DNA from: Chrysomallon squamiferum
Lineage: Eukaryota > Mollusca > Gastropoda > Neomphalida > Peltospiridae
DNA length: 64,000 bases
Assembly: GCA_012295275.1 (NCBI GenBank)
Contig: CM022669.1
Span: 11,891,980-11,955,979, forward strand
Reading direction: 5' to 3'
The notes below the pieces were generated by a model. The model was not told the DNA's origin. It saw only the letters and a list, made by a program, of their open reading frames with translations, and made no database searches. Both the position numbers and the translations under genes were made by a program. This document shows positions 26,096 through 38,184 of this stretch, piece by piece (position 1 is the first letter of the stretch; each line of letters begins with the position of its first letter).

Positions 26096-28432
26096 AGGTG
26101 TGTTTGTGTACATGTATATTTAATAACAAAATTAACTATTTTCTGATGCATGTGTTTCAGCTCAGGCAAGATGACACCTTTTTGGTTCTTGGAACACAGA
26201 AACTGACAGAACTTCGAGATGTCATCACATGTGTCACTGATTTAACTGTAGCTGGCGACTTCAGTGATAACCCAGACACAACAAACTTCAGTCATGCCAA
26301 AGTAATTTATATTTCTTAGTTTTTCAGTATTTTAGCAAAAACAGAGATTCTACTGAATTTTTATTTTCATATTTGATGTTTGGTTATAGACAAACACACC
26401 CAGAGGTAGATTTAGAGAAATTCTCTGAAAATTGTTATTTTCGTCAAAAAACATATGCAAATGCTATACAATTGCATAGTAATTATTTTAGTAAAAATAT
26501 GGTTTGGTTTAGTTTATTGCTTTCTTTGTTTTACTATTATTGTTTAAATTATTATAATTTTTGTATTTGTAATTTTTCAGGATCTTTTCAAATCTGGCTT
26601 CTTTTTCATGGAAGGGATTTTTTACGATGATATGAGAGACCCCATGAACAGAAGATACAGCAAGTATGATTTTCTCTCTTGTATAAAACAGTGAAATGTG
26701 TGTGAACGTATTATTACATGCAAAGATATATTTAAACTTCAGTGAATGGAAACACATTTAATTTGATTTTTAGATTATAATTATCTTATAGTTAGACTCA
26801 GTATGTTACAAGAACTGCAGACAAACTATCTGATCACAGGACAGGTTTATTTTAACAGTGGGAAAAAAAATATGTTTATTTATAAGGAAATATTGAAACA
26901 AATCATTAATAGTTTAAAAATGGATATTACTTACAGTCTTGCAAACCAAGTTGTTATGTCACCAAATTGGTTATTTCAGCCTCAGTATAACACCCATTGT
27001 ATGACACAGATAAAATAACAATTTTAAAAAACAACAAATAATAGTTACAATAATATTTTATTAATCTCTTAACATTTATATCAATTTTAAAACTGATAAT
27101 GAGCTTAATTACATATTATAATCTTGGAGATCATAATAAAATAATATAAAATAAAATAAATGTTTACTTGTAATTATTCATTTGATTTTTTCTTCAGGGA
27201 GATTATCGAATGGTCAAAACAACCTTCTCATGGACAGAATTCATTTGTAGCAAAAAATATGGAGGATGCAACTTTCTCTGATCTCACCATTCGTCTTGGC
27301 CAGCCATATCTCTACATGCATCAAGGCAACTGTGAACATATTATTATTATTAGTGACATAAGGTATGTTAAATATCATTGTTGGCAAATAATCATTCATC
27401 ATTTCTGCAAGGCTAAATTTTATTACATATTTTATAATTAACTGATAATTTTAATTTTATAAAGAAAATGATGAGATGAAAGTTTTAAAGGATTGAAAAC
27501 TGCCCAGTTGTTTCTTATTAATGAAAATGGATAACAATTTTAAAAGAAGAGTTATTATTACAAATGCATCATCTCTGAGGAGTGGACCCATATCACACCT
27601 GCACCTGTTTATGGGTATGATGGATAATAAAACTTGTTTCAGCCATATTGATAGCTTTCCTTCCCATTTATTTCTGACAGTTCAGTCAATGTTTCATTAT
27701 TATCTTTAATCATCAAATTATTAGATTTTATCTTTAATAATTAAACAATGTTTGTTAATGCTTTTTTAGATTGCTGCATTCATCCGATCCACAAGATGTC
27801 AAAAGTTATCCCTTTAAAACAAGACATAAACGTTCAAGGAGAACTATATGCAGAGCATGCATGACAGGGACAACAAAGTATACAGCATTTTTTTTAATCC
27901 GTTGACTGTAATAATTAAGATATCAATTCTTTCAGAGCTGTCAGTAGTAAAAAGCATGAAAACAGTTACTGTGGGAAATCAACATTTGAAACAAAAAAGG
28001 AAATTTGTTATTAGAAAATCTTCATGAGATAAATATAACTCAGTTAATTATTTCTGTAGTAATATTTATAAAGTGACCCACTGACTTCCAGTTACAAATA
28101 CATTTTTTAAAATATATATAAATAAATAAATAAACAATACACAGGTATTTATTTTTCTCAGGATATTTATTCATTTTTGAGAAACAAGGTTTAAGAAGGT
28201 TAAAATATATTAATAAACATTTCTGACATATTTCTTGTTCAAAATATTTTTGTTAAAATTCCTAATAATAGTTGTTTGTTTTTTCAGATGGATGATTGAG
28301 AAAAGCAATCTAATTCCTGACAGTCCATGCTTTCTTTGTAACATCTGTTTTAAAATGCTGCTATATGACAAGAACAACAAAAAGATTGGCAATTTCGAAG
28401 CACAAAAATTCTATGATACTGCAGTAAAATAA
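24430..28432 (+). CDS. SNAPC3: snRNA-activating protein complex subunit 3 (SNAPc50)
   Basis: SNAPC3 is the DNA-contacting core subunit of SNAPc, which binds the proximal sequence element of snRNA promoters for Pol II and Pol III. Nine exons: 24430-24623, 24908-24994, 25374-25467, 25716-25829, 26161-26301, 26581-26663, 27198-27362, 27770-27877, 28288-28432 (TAA). All are GT-AG with matching phases, giving 376 residues (human about 411). Recognition rests on LGTQKLTELRD followed by FSDNPD, then FFMEGIFYDDMRDP, EIIEWSKQ, DATFSDLTIRLGQPYLYMHQ and GNCEHIIIISDIR. A cysteine cluster, C320-x2-C323 and C343-x2-C346-x2-C349, matches the family's C-terminal zinc-binding segment. The acidic, Ser-rich N-terminus is poorly conserved, as usual. 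The start is the first ATG of an open exon. Confidence 0.95.
24826..24903. repeat. ATT array plus poly-T directly before SNAPC3 exon 2
   Basis: ATT units run into poly-T with one ATT interruption and end at the TTTCCAG acceptor (exon starts at 24908). The repeat itself supplies the pyrimidine tract of the 3' splice site. Confidence 0.9.
25950..26094. repeat. CA array and long TC array in SNAPC3 intron 4
   Basis: CA units at about 25950-25972, then about 38 TC units at 26018-26094, ending 66 bases before exon 5 (26161). In the sense RNA the TC array is a very long pyrimidine tract. Confidence 0.95.
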
Positions 28433-28459
28433 CCTGACATCTACAATAATCTGCCCATA

Positions 28460-28527
28460 AATAAACAGCCAGCTATAAACTGTTGGTAATTATTACTCAT
28501 TTCCAGAGTAACTGTCTCTGAAATAAA
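28460..28527 (+). terminator. polyadenylation signals of SNAPC3
   Basis: AATAAA at 28460-28465 and again at 28522-28527, the first only about 30 bases after the stop codon. Which one is used cannot be told from sequence. Confidence 0.45.
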
Positions 28528-29802
28528 CATTTTACAAAGAGAGAAGGAAATGTGAGATAGTGTTGTGAGTTGGCTGAAAGCTGTGACACTATTCCACACA
28601 GAAAGTTATCTTCAGAAACGATCCTGAAATATTTATTGAGTGGAAATAGTATGAGCTTCATTTAGCAAGTGAAAACCTTTTGCAAGTTCTGCTTTGACTC
28701 CAAGAACAAGAACACATAAACGTTAAACAAAACAGAAAAAGTGTTGTAAAGTCTTTTTGCATAACTAGAAATTATAATCCAAGTCAAAATTACTAATTAT
28801 TGTACTTGAAATAGTTGACCCACCGCTGCCATGGAAAAGACATGTAAAATTACTTTAGTGAAATATATCTTCATAACCACAACAGCAATGTTGTCAGTAA
28901 AATTGTATACAAACAGTGAATGGAAGAATACAAATCATTTAACACCTTGTCAGTAAAGGGAAATAACTTTATTTCAACATTTATATTATAAGTCCAGATA
29001 ATTATATAACAAGACTGCAATAAACAATATAATTTAAATGCAACACAATAATTTATTTTGAAGCATTAAGTCAATGAATAAATGATTCTTGACAACATAA
29101 AGCATTTTATATAATTAATAGATAATTCCCTTGAAAATTGGCTTATAAGAATTGGGATTGTTAATTGATAAAGTAAATTTTATTTTGTGTCTGTAGTTTT
29201 AATTATTTTGAATACTTTATCAGAAATTGGTAAAATAACTATTTAATAAGTGTGTGTGTGTCTTCATCATTTGAAGTGAGTAGGCTATGAGCACCTGTGC
29301 TGGGTCTTTGGTTTTGTGTGCACCTTAAGCACTTTCCCAAATGGACAAATAGAGTGAAATATAGTGAAAACTCTCTTTTGACATTTCAGTTTGAATACCA
29401 TTTCACCCCTTCACTAAAAAGCCTGAAATCAAAATGAAAACTGAAACATGACCAATTGCCAAATACTGAATTAGAACTAATATGGGACAGCTCTCAAAAA
29501 AGGTTTTGAAAAGAAACTGTTTAGGCACTAAATAACGATATTAACATAAATGTTATATTTTTTATGCACATGTTGTTTGTTATTTGTTTGGTTTTTAATG
29601 AAACTACTCCTTAAAAATAAATAAGTCCTTTCTTCTGGAAGTTTGTCCACTATATAATAATATGAATTACCATTTTTGCTCTTTAGATACAGATACGGTA
29701 TTTAACTATATTTTTAATTTTGATATTTCTTGATTGTCAAAATATTCAAACATATTTTCTTTTATTTGGTTTGGAAACATTTGTTTTAATTTTTTCATTA
29801 TA

Positions 29803-29856
<54 letters not shown>

Positions 29857-30050
29857 ATTCCTCGACTGGAAATATAAGAAACAGATTTTCTGTTTCTGAC
29901 ATTTGAATTTATGCATATCCATGATACATTTCTAGTAGTTCATGGGCCAAGCATGGAATGTTTACTGAAGTGAATGACCAATGTACGTTTGTTCTTAGTG
30001 CTTTAAATGACTAAAATATTGTGTATTATAATACACTTAACCCTCCATTT
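28528..30050. other. SNAPC3 3' flank, no gene seen
   Basis: AT-rich sequence with a GT/AT run near 29803-29840 and poly-T. No supported coding frame. Confidence 0.5.
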
Positions 30051-30249
30051 AATGCATCTCGATTTGCCGAAATTCGGATCGCTCAGGGGTTAGCTAACCG
30101 TCTGAAAATGTCTTCTAAAGCACACCAGTCTGTTTAAAATGGCCATCGGTGATTGAAAAAGATGAAAAAAAAAAGAAGAAAAAAGTCATAATTTAGTATA
30201 GGCAAAAACAAGGAAAAGGTGAATTTATATATATAGAGAGAGAGAGAGA

Positions 30250-30480
30250 TAGATAGGAGTTGTTGATTTCGGCTGTGACGTTAACAACCATAAGGTTGTT
30301 TCCATCATCTTACTCAGTGCACCATATTACGTGGCCGACGCTGACTTTCACCTGTTCTGTGGGTTGATCGTCGTACGAATAACTTGTTTGAAGATTGGAT
30401 GATTGTGGGTTACTACCACGCCTCAACCTAGCGGGTTATATAATGGTTTTAACATTAGCAGGCAACATTAAGCATCATTA
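30250..30480. other. GC-richer unassigned block left of the fold-back element
   Basis: Contains many CpG sites and no long open frame on either strand. The composition change is abrupt on both sides. It may be part of the adjacent mobile element or a degraded SINE-like repeat. I could not identify clear tRNA A and B boxes. Confidence 0.35.
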
Positions 30481-30506
30481 TCCAAAAAGGTGCATTTGGC
30501 GGGGTT

Positions 30507-31110
30507 CGGAAAAAAATGGTACCAGAGAAAAATGACACCCGGAAGAAATGGCACTATGTAGATTTGGAAAAAATGTTACTTGAAAAATGTTTGATTGCTT
30601 ATTCATATTTTGTTACTGGTAGTAGGTGTGTGTGTGTGTGTGTGTGAATTGACTGAATGTTATTCTGGAAGCTATTTTAACTGTGGTATGAGTATTTACA
30701 TTAGGTACATCTGTATGAATGTGCCTGTATGTATGCACGTACTTATGCATCTATGTACGTGTGCAAGCATAGATATATGTAAGTGTATATGTGTAATACT
30801 GAACTCTGATATTATACTGTGTTAAGCAAAACCAAGTGGCTGAGTGAAGCTATATATTAATATACATGTATATAACAATGTTGCATGAATAAACTGTATT
30901 TTCAAAAATACTTTAAAGTTTTTTTTTTTTTTTTTTTTTTTGAAACAGCTATACAGAAAAAATAAATAAGGTGCCATTTTTTCCAAATCTGCACAGTACA
31001 ATTTCTTCCGGTTGCATTTTTTTCCAAATCTGCACAGTGCAATTTGAATTTCTTCCGGTTGCAATTTTTTCCAGATGCCGTTTGTTCCGGTGCTATTTCT
31101 TCCTACACCC
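30507..31110. mobile_element. fold-back element with inverted minisatellite arms
   Basis: The left arm (about 30507-30580) carries one full and one degenerate copy of a roughly 40 bp unit with core CCGGAAGAAATGGCAC and then GTAGATTTGGAAAAAATG. The right arm (about 30970-31110) carries two to three copies of the same unit in the opposite orientation (AATTTCTTCCGGTTGCA, TTTTCCAAATCTGCACAGT). About 390 bp lies between the arms, including a GT run and poly-T. No transposase is encoded. The structure suits a non-autonomous fold-back or MITE-like element. Target-site duplications are not obvious, so the ends are approximate. Confidence 0.5.
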
Positions 31111-31324
31111 ACAGTTGGCAACCCAGGTCCACAACAGGATCGACGACGCACGCTATGTGCAGCTCCAAGAGCTCCTTCGCTACCTGTATTTCGATCGTCT
31201 TCAGGACCGCATGACTGTGACAGAATTCCCCTGTGGAATCGGTTGGAATATCCGTTTAAAGCACCAAATCGAAAATATTAAACATTCTCAAAAACTCTCA
31301 GTGACAAAATCTTTCATTTCCTAA
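31111..31324 (+). pseudogene. unidentified coding-like fragment
   Basis: Directly after the right arm, an open plus-strand frame starts behind a CCCACAG (possible acceptor) and ends at TAA 31324. It reads LATQVHNRIDDARYVQLQEL and continues with LLRYLYFDRLQDRM and TVTEFPCGIGWN, which is helical and charged, not repeat-derived, and GC-richer than anything nearby. No start codon or donor is clear. I do not recognise the family. It could be a captured exon carried by the element, an orphan exon of an unseen gene, or a decayed pseudogene. Confidence 0.35.
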
Positions 31325-32336
31325 TACGCTGTTTTCTATTGACAAATTTTTTCCCTGTGACTTTCTTCCTATTTTTTGTATGTATGTGTGTGTGGAGGGG
31401 GGAAATCTGTGACTTTTTCCCTACATTCGTGCATTCAATGAATGTGATTCATACTCATGATACTGTCCTGCAGGGTAAGTAAAACTGAATTTAAAGTAAA
31501 TTTACATGTATATATTATTGTTTAAATGTATGGTTAAATGCAGATTCAACTGTATATTGTTGTGGTTATTAAAAACTGAAAATAACTTCTTTTTTTTTTC
31601 ATTTAATTATTATTATATGTCTTATATTAATAATAATAACAAAAATCAGTAAAATGCCTCCCGAAAGGAAGGAAAATAAGCAAAGAAGAATAGAGAGAGT
31701 TTAACCATTTGTTTCTCTTTGTAACGCTTTATGCTGTGCAAGTATAAATATAGACTAACTGAAACCAATCTAAATTCATTTCGAAGTTGTTGATTTTACT
31801 CTAATCAATTTTCAAATGATGAAAACTCAAAATTGCATTTTTCATATGTTAACATTGCCTGCGGAAGTAAATTTTGGTATGATTAAAATTTTGTATACAT
31901 AAAGTAACATGATAACGTCATATGTATTATTAGTATTATTTAACTCGTTTATTAAATAATTAATAAATCGAAATTTTTGTGACCGATGTAGCGATACTAA
32001 TAGTAATACTAATTATACTTAGTTTTACTACCATTGTTGAATCATTGTATCAATCATTCAGTGTGTACCATTATATCAGTAGTATCATACTAAATAATAG
32101 ATTGATGAATATTATGGTTAAGGGGAATACCCTCTATTTCTAATTTCCGATTTTTAATGTAATTTAAAATAAAAGCTGAAGATGTTTAAAACGAAAGTTC
32201 TTGTTATTTGGGAAAGCGTTTCGATCGTTGGCCCATCTTTTGTTTGTTTATTTATTTATTTATTTATTATTTTGGGGATAAAAATAGTTTTTTGAAACTT
32301 TCATAATATTTTGAATTTTTATTGATTTAATTTTAG
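31325..32336. other. region upstream of the PWWP gene
   Basis: AT-rich. A tiny frame at about 31652 (MPPERKENKQRR) could belong to a leader exon, but no good donor follows it. The first PWWP exon begins at an acceptor at 32337, so a 5' UTR exon must lie in or near this interval. Confidence 0.35.
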
Positions 32337-32366
32337 CAAGTAACAGATGTTCATATCTCTGAAAAA

Positions 32367-33846
32367 ATGGTCAAATACATCCCTGGAGATGTGGTTTGGG
32401 TCAAGGTTACTCGTTGCCCATGGTGGCCAGCCGAGGTTCTTAATTTTTAATTGTATATAACAGTAAATTATGTCATATTATTGTATTAATTAAGTAAAGA
32501 AAACAGCAAAAACAAACATTAAAAACATTGCAGATAAACTTCATGTAAGGTTAAGAAATATTTTTTTTTTTAATAAAATGTAATAATTGTAATAATGGAT
32601 AAAGATAGTTCATTATACGTCTGTTTGAAAGCTGAAAATAATTTACTAAATGATACACAAATTGTCGTGTGTTTTATCACTAATGTTATCAAATAGTGTT
32701 CACTGTAAATATACATGGATTCTTTTAACATACTAATTATATAGAACTAATTTTGATCATGACATTACAAAATATTTAATGACTAAATTTATGCTCTTGT
32801 TTTATAAAATACCAGGTGCTAGATCCAAAATTGTGTCCATTGCCAAACAAGAGTGCTCAAAGATCCTTCATTGCCTTTGTAAAATTTTTCAATGAAGATG
32901 AATAGTGAGTTTTTCATATTCTTTATGACAGTGTGTATTATAAATAGATAGATAGATATAGATATATAGATATACACACACACACACACTCACACACACA
33001 TATTTACATACATACATACATACACAAACATTTCTTTTACAGTACTTACTTAGAGGAACCATTTTTTTAACTGAATGACTTCATTTATATCGTTTTTTTT
33101 TTTTTTTTTATTTTAGTCAAGTTGTAACTTGTGAATCAAATATAATGCCTTTTAGATGTCCACGGATGTTGGAATTAATAAAAAAGGGTAAGAATTGAAC
33201 ATATTTTAAAAAAAATACATTGAATTGTAAATTATTATACAAAATAGCAATACACATTTTTGTTTTGTTTTTAAGTGATACTGGAAAATATTTAAATAAT
33301 ATAAAAAAAAAAAAAATAGTATTTTCCTTAATACTCCTATTTATTAAAACACTATATAACAAAGATAAAATAATAAAAAATATAGATATAAAACTAAAGG
33401 TTTACAGTAAGATTATTGGTACAGAATTTGTAATGTAAACTATATAATTCACTTTGCTTTTGGAATGGATATTTTATAGAAACAGTGTGTATTACAGCTG
33501 AGATGTATTTTGGCTGCTGGTATTTTTGAAGTTCATTATTTTTTTTGTTTAATGATATTTTTAATTTTGAATTAAAAAGCTGAAACAAAATCTCTTTAAT
33601 CTGACAGGGCAGAATGAAAGGCGGTCTAGTTTGTCTAACAGATTCCAACCTGCCGTTGCTATGGCAGAGCAGAAACTTAGCAACTACAGTCCAGCCACTC
33701 TTTCTAGATGCAGTTCTAGGTTAGTTAATAATATATCATTTATTAAATTTAAAAAAGCCTGATAAGCCTTTTATTATCAATAATGTATATTATTTATAAA
33801 TATAAGGTATTAACAATTAAATAAATGCCAGAGTTATATTAGGTTG

Positions 33847-33880
<34 letters not shown>

Positions 33881-36800
33881 CTTTTGAAACATTTTGTTGA
33901 GGTTCATTAAAATGATTTTAGGAAATCTTTCAGTTATTTATCCTGTCAGTTTTGTATCCTATCCATAGAACAGTTTACTTTAACCATGATTTCTTCTTTA
34001 ATTTTATTTTATTTGAAATCTTCCGTTGTTACAGTGTTTCAGCCTATGATCCTAATCTAGATGAAGAAAGCAGCTGTAGTGATTCAGAACTTCCTGAAGG
34101 ACTGACTATACCAGATGCAAGTAAGTTCATTTTTCCATTCTTTTCAGGATACCTTAAACAAAAAAAAAAATGGGAAAAATAAATAAATCAGACTCAGAAA
34201 AATATCCATTACTATTTTGTTTTGCTTTCTTTATTACTTTTTTATATCTGTTTAGATATGATGGCCATCCATGAAAATGACGCTGTCTGGGCTAAGTACA
34301 GAAAATTTCCTTACTGGCCTGCAGTTGTAAGTATTGAAAATATGATTTTATTTTTATAGATAATTTTGGTGTATAATCAAATGTTATAGAAAGCAATAGG
34401 ATAAGACAGAAGCATACGAATAACATGAAACATTTCTTTTTAATTAACAAAATTTTTATAACAATATATTTATTATAATTGAGATCACAGCAGAGACATG
34501 ATTTTGAATAATATTTTTATGTATTAATTTTTTTTTCTTTCTCTTTTCTTCCAGGTACAGAGAGTGAAGAAAGAAAAAAGACTAGCCTTATCATTTCTTG
34601 GACAGAATTCTGATACTAAAAAACGGCAATTTAGCAGTTTCTTTATGCACTTATAACTAAAATCTGAAAGAAACATTTTATAGGCCATCATAGTAGAATT
34701 AGATTTTCATTTAACATAATTTATAATCTGGCTTTAATATAGAAATATGATGATTCAATACTAATCTAAATTTACAGTCTTTTTCTCTACACTGTGATTC
34801 AAATTGAATAATTTTGATGATAAAAATAACTTATTTTTATATTTCGAATATATTATGCCAATTAAATATTGTAATGGTTACAGCATTCTTATTAACCAGT
34901 AATTTGTGGTCTATTTTCAGATTTTTTATGCACTTTGGAAAGCATAATATACTTCCATTTTCACATTCTAAAAGAAAAGAGTTTGAAGTAAGTATGTGAT
35001 TGTATCACTGTTAAGATATTAATGATCTGAGTTTGTTTTAAAATCTTTCCAAAATGACTAGAAATCATTTAACTGCAAAACCTATTTTAACTATAAATTT
35101 ACATTCTTCAGAATTAATTTAGAAAAATATTTATGATAAGGCACATGACTACAACTGTTTTTTGTGTATTTGATACATAGAAACTCATAAATAGCATCTT
35201 TTGTGGCATCTATAAAACTTTGTTAACTTAAAAGAAAGGACAAAAATTAATATAGAATTATTATGATTTTGTAAAAAAAAATTCAGGCCTTTTTTTATTC
35301 CACTTACTTCTATCTCACAATACTGGTTTTGTTTTGAATAATAACAATATCCTAAATTTTAATTTTTTTAGGAAATGGGCGAGACATTAAACGAACCACT
35401 CCGATCACAGTTTCAGAATGCTGTTCGGGAAGCTGAAGTGTACATCAACAAAAAAGCTCTTCAGTGTTTTGGTTTTTATTTTTCACTTTCCCTGTGTTTC
35501 TTTTCCTTTTAATGTAGTCACTTGAAATCCAGTATCCATAAAAAGAAATTTAAAAAATCTTTTTAAAAAGAAAGAATCTTGTAAATTGTTGTTGCTATTA
35601 TATAAAATTACTATTATTACTAATAGTAGTATTAAATTATTAATTATATTATTATTATTATTATTATTAGTTTTTTTTACCTTATTAAGATTCAAGAAAT
35701 TTTTAAAAATAATCATGAAGGTAAAAATAAATATTTTTAAAAAAGTCAAATTTACTGTTTCTGTAGTTTTGTATTTAGATTATCTGTTGGATGATATTAA
35801 TAACTGTAAACAAAAAGTGATGTTTCAGACAGTTTTTTTTTTTTTGTTATATTACATTCAGGAGATGAAAAAGTAGAGAATGACTCTGGCGCATCTTTTA
35901 ACAATACTATTGAAAGTGAACCAGAAACACCAAGACCTTCAGATGGTGATGCACCTCCAGTGAAGAAAAGACGCCTGTCAGCTCCGGCCTGTAACAATAA
36001 AAGCTCAAAACAAGATGAAATGGAGTAAGCTTTCCTCGATCTCAGAAGTTACTCTGGTTGTGTTTGTACAAATATTTTAAAATACCTGTTTAGAATTGAA
36101 GAAATGGAGAATTGTAGATGCAGTTTAGCTCTGTTCAGACAAATCTGTCGTGTATGTGTCATATAAAAGGTAGATAATTTTTATCCAGAGCATGAGAGTG
36201 ATGTTAATAATCTGTTGATAGTTCACCGTGTTCAAATTAAAATAGATGTATTAATTAATTGTTTCTGTCAGATGCTTCTACAAGTTACTTTTAAAAACAA
36301 AATCTTATTCTAACATTCTTTTGAACAGAAGCAGGAAAAAAAAATTAAAGGCTAGAAATAAGAGAATTGTGGATTTCATTTTATCATCTGAAATGCAGGT
36401 AATTTATTTTAATAATATTTTATTTTATTTACTAATTTATTTTTCAAACAGTTGCTTTTATTTGATAGTGAGCTGTTTTTTTTTTTTTTTTTTAACTGAT
36501 TGGTTAAACATTGTACAGTTCAAATTTTCATCCATAATATGACAACTAAACATTAATAATATAAACTATATTACAGGTTTATAATCAGAAATATTTTTTA
36601 AATATATTAATGCTGAAAAAAAAAAAAAAAATTATATCAACAGTTCTTAAATCTTTGAAAAAATAATTATATTTTTTTTATTTAGAAATACCTCTTACAA
36701 ATTTATAACAAAGAAAAAAAAAGTGATCTTCATCAAAAATACCAGACAAGTCAGGGAGAACGAAACAGACTGCGACATGCAGGATATGGTCCTATTGAAA

Positions 36801-38184
36801 ATGAAGAACAGGTGACAAACAGAATGATATTAAATTTTAAAATTATCAGCCATGTCTGTCTTTTCTGAAAATCATTAAAGTGTGTTTATATAAAAATGGT
36901 ATTCTGAATTGCTGAATATACACAATACTCTAACTTGAAATATTGCATATTTTGTGCATAAAATACAATTAAAAATAGATTTGTACATTTTCTTTAGTGA
37001 ATTTGTTTAATCATTGCAGGAATTAGATTTTCTCAAGCCATTAATTATTAATGATGTAGTTAGACCTGCAGTTTCGTTTAGCAAGGATGTCAGACAATCA
37101 TCCATTTGTGAATATTTCAAGAAATTATTTTAGCCATTGATTGTCATCTGCATTTTCTGCTCTGTTAAATATGTTATTTACTAGTCTGGTAGATTCCTAG
37201 AGTACAAGAAGAATTAATCATTTGTTTTTTAATTTGGTTACAGCAAGATGAAATTACATTTAAATTGGTTGAATGGATGAGAGAAATTACTGGAACTACC
37301 ATTGTGGACCTAAGCTACATATTGGATGTATGGGTTCCTGAGGTAATAATAGTAATAATTATGGTGAATAAGAATGAAAATATTTAACAAATACCTCAAT
37401 TCTTATTTACAGTTATTTGGAGTTGAAAATACACTTAGAACAGTAGTCTTATTAATAATAACCTAAAAAAGTTAATTCTAATTATAAAGTGATTTAAATA
37501 AATAGTATTTGCAGTCAAACAGTAAATTTAACTGAATGTTAAAAAATTGTAAATGATCATTACATATAAAGGGATGAACAAGTTTGGTTTCTGAAAATTT
37601 GTTCTGTGTTTTCACATTGACTAATTTTGTCAGAAGATCAGAAATGTTAAGATGGCAGCATTCTAATATTTTGCTGTAGTGTTATTTTATTGTCACACTT
37701 TGTTCTTAACTGTGATAGGTTGCCCAGAAAAAAAATATAATAATAACTTGAAGCTATAAAGAACTTCTTAAGAAATTTATTTTACACCTCAATATCAGAT
37801 ATTAAACAGGTATCACAATATCTTGGTTAAATACCATTCTGGAAGATGATTTAAATTAATCTTCTTCAGATGGCCTTAATAAATGACATTTCCTGAGAGG
37901 AAATACCATTTATAGTTCTGTAAATTTAAAAAAAAAACATTTTTAGATTTAGTGTTTTTGTAACTAAGGACATGTTATGATTTGAATTGTAAATATTTGT
38001 TGTTGTCATTTATGTGTTTTATCTGCAGGCTGTTGTCTATGCGCTGATAAAAGTGAAGCAATACAGTCGAAGTCGAGCATGGAAAGTCTTTTGGAAAGGT
38101 TACAAAATGACTAAGGCAGAATGTAAAGAAATCCACAATCACTTAACACATCTCACAGATGGTGCCACATCAATGAGTAAATGA
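32367..38184 (+). CDS. two-PWWP-domain protein, PWWP3A/MUM1-like
   Basis: Exons: 32367(ATG)-32435, 32816-32904, 33117-33187, 33608-33719, 34035-34120, 34256-34326, 34555-34625(?), 34921-34987, 35372-35471, 35862-36024, 36332-36398, 36686-36811, 37244-37342, 38029-38184 (TGA). Together they give an unbroken 448-codon frame. PWWP1 is near residues 4-60 (GDVVWVKVTRCPWWPAEV) and PWWP2 starts near residue 146 (AVWAKYRKFPYWPAVV). An acidic/basic linker with PPVKKRR follows, then an all-helical C-terminus (RNKRIVDFI, VWVPEAVVYALIKVK). That order matches vertebrate PWWP3A (EXPAND1/MUM1), a chromatin and DNA-damage factor of about 700 residues. Two points are irregular: the 34555 exon needs a GC donor at 34626 to stay in frame (reading on, it stops at 34656), and the donors after 32435 and 35471 are weak. 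Confidence 0.75.
34555..34656 (+). CDS. PWWP2 exon read to its own stop codon
   Basis: If the proposed GC donor is not used, this exon continues past QNSDTKKRQF to SSFFMHL and a TAA at 34654-34656, which would end the protein at about 199 residues inside PWWP2. The last residues repeat FFMH, which also opens the next exon at 34921. Confidence 0.4.
   Translation, partial: VQRVKKEKRLALSFLGQNSDTKKRQFSSFFMHL
37020..37133 (+). CDS. possible alternative terminal exon of the PWWP gene
   Basis: A TCATTGCAG acceptor in the right phase opens a 37-residue frame (ELDFLKPLIINDVVRPAVSF and onward to EYFKKLF) closed by TAG at 37131-37133. It sits between exons 36686-36811 and 37244-37342, which splice to each other in phase without it. 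Use would drop the conserved C-terminal helices. A shorter use ending at a GTAGTT donor after IIND is also in phase. It could be a chance frame. Confidence 0.35.
   Translation, partial: ELDFLKPLIINDVVRPAVSFSKDVRQSSICEYFKKLF

Noticed and set aside
25885-26169. 94-residue minus-strand frame over SNAPC3 intron 4
   Set aside because: It consists mostly of TC/GA and CA repeat translation.
30250-30480. tRNA-derived SINE
   Set aside because: A GGGTTACTACCACGCC stretch vaguely resembles a B box, but no A box at the right distance and no cloverleaf could be drawn.
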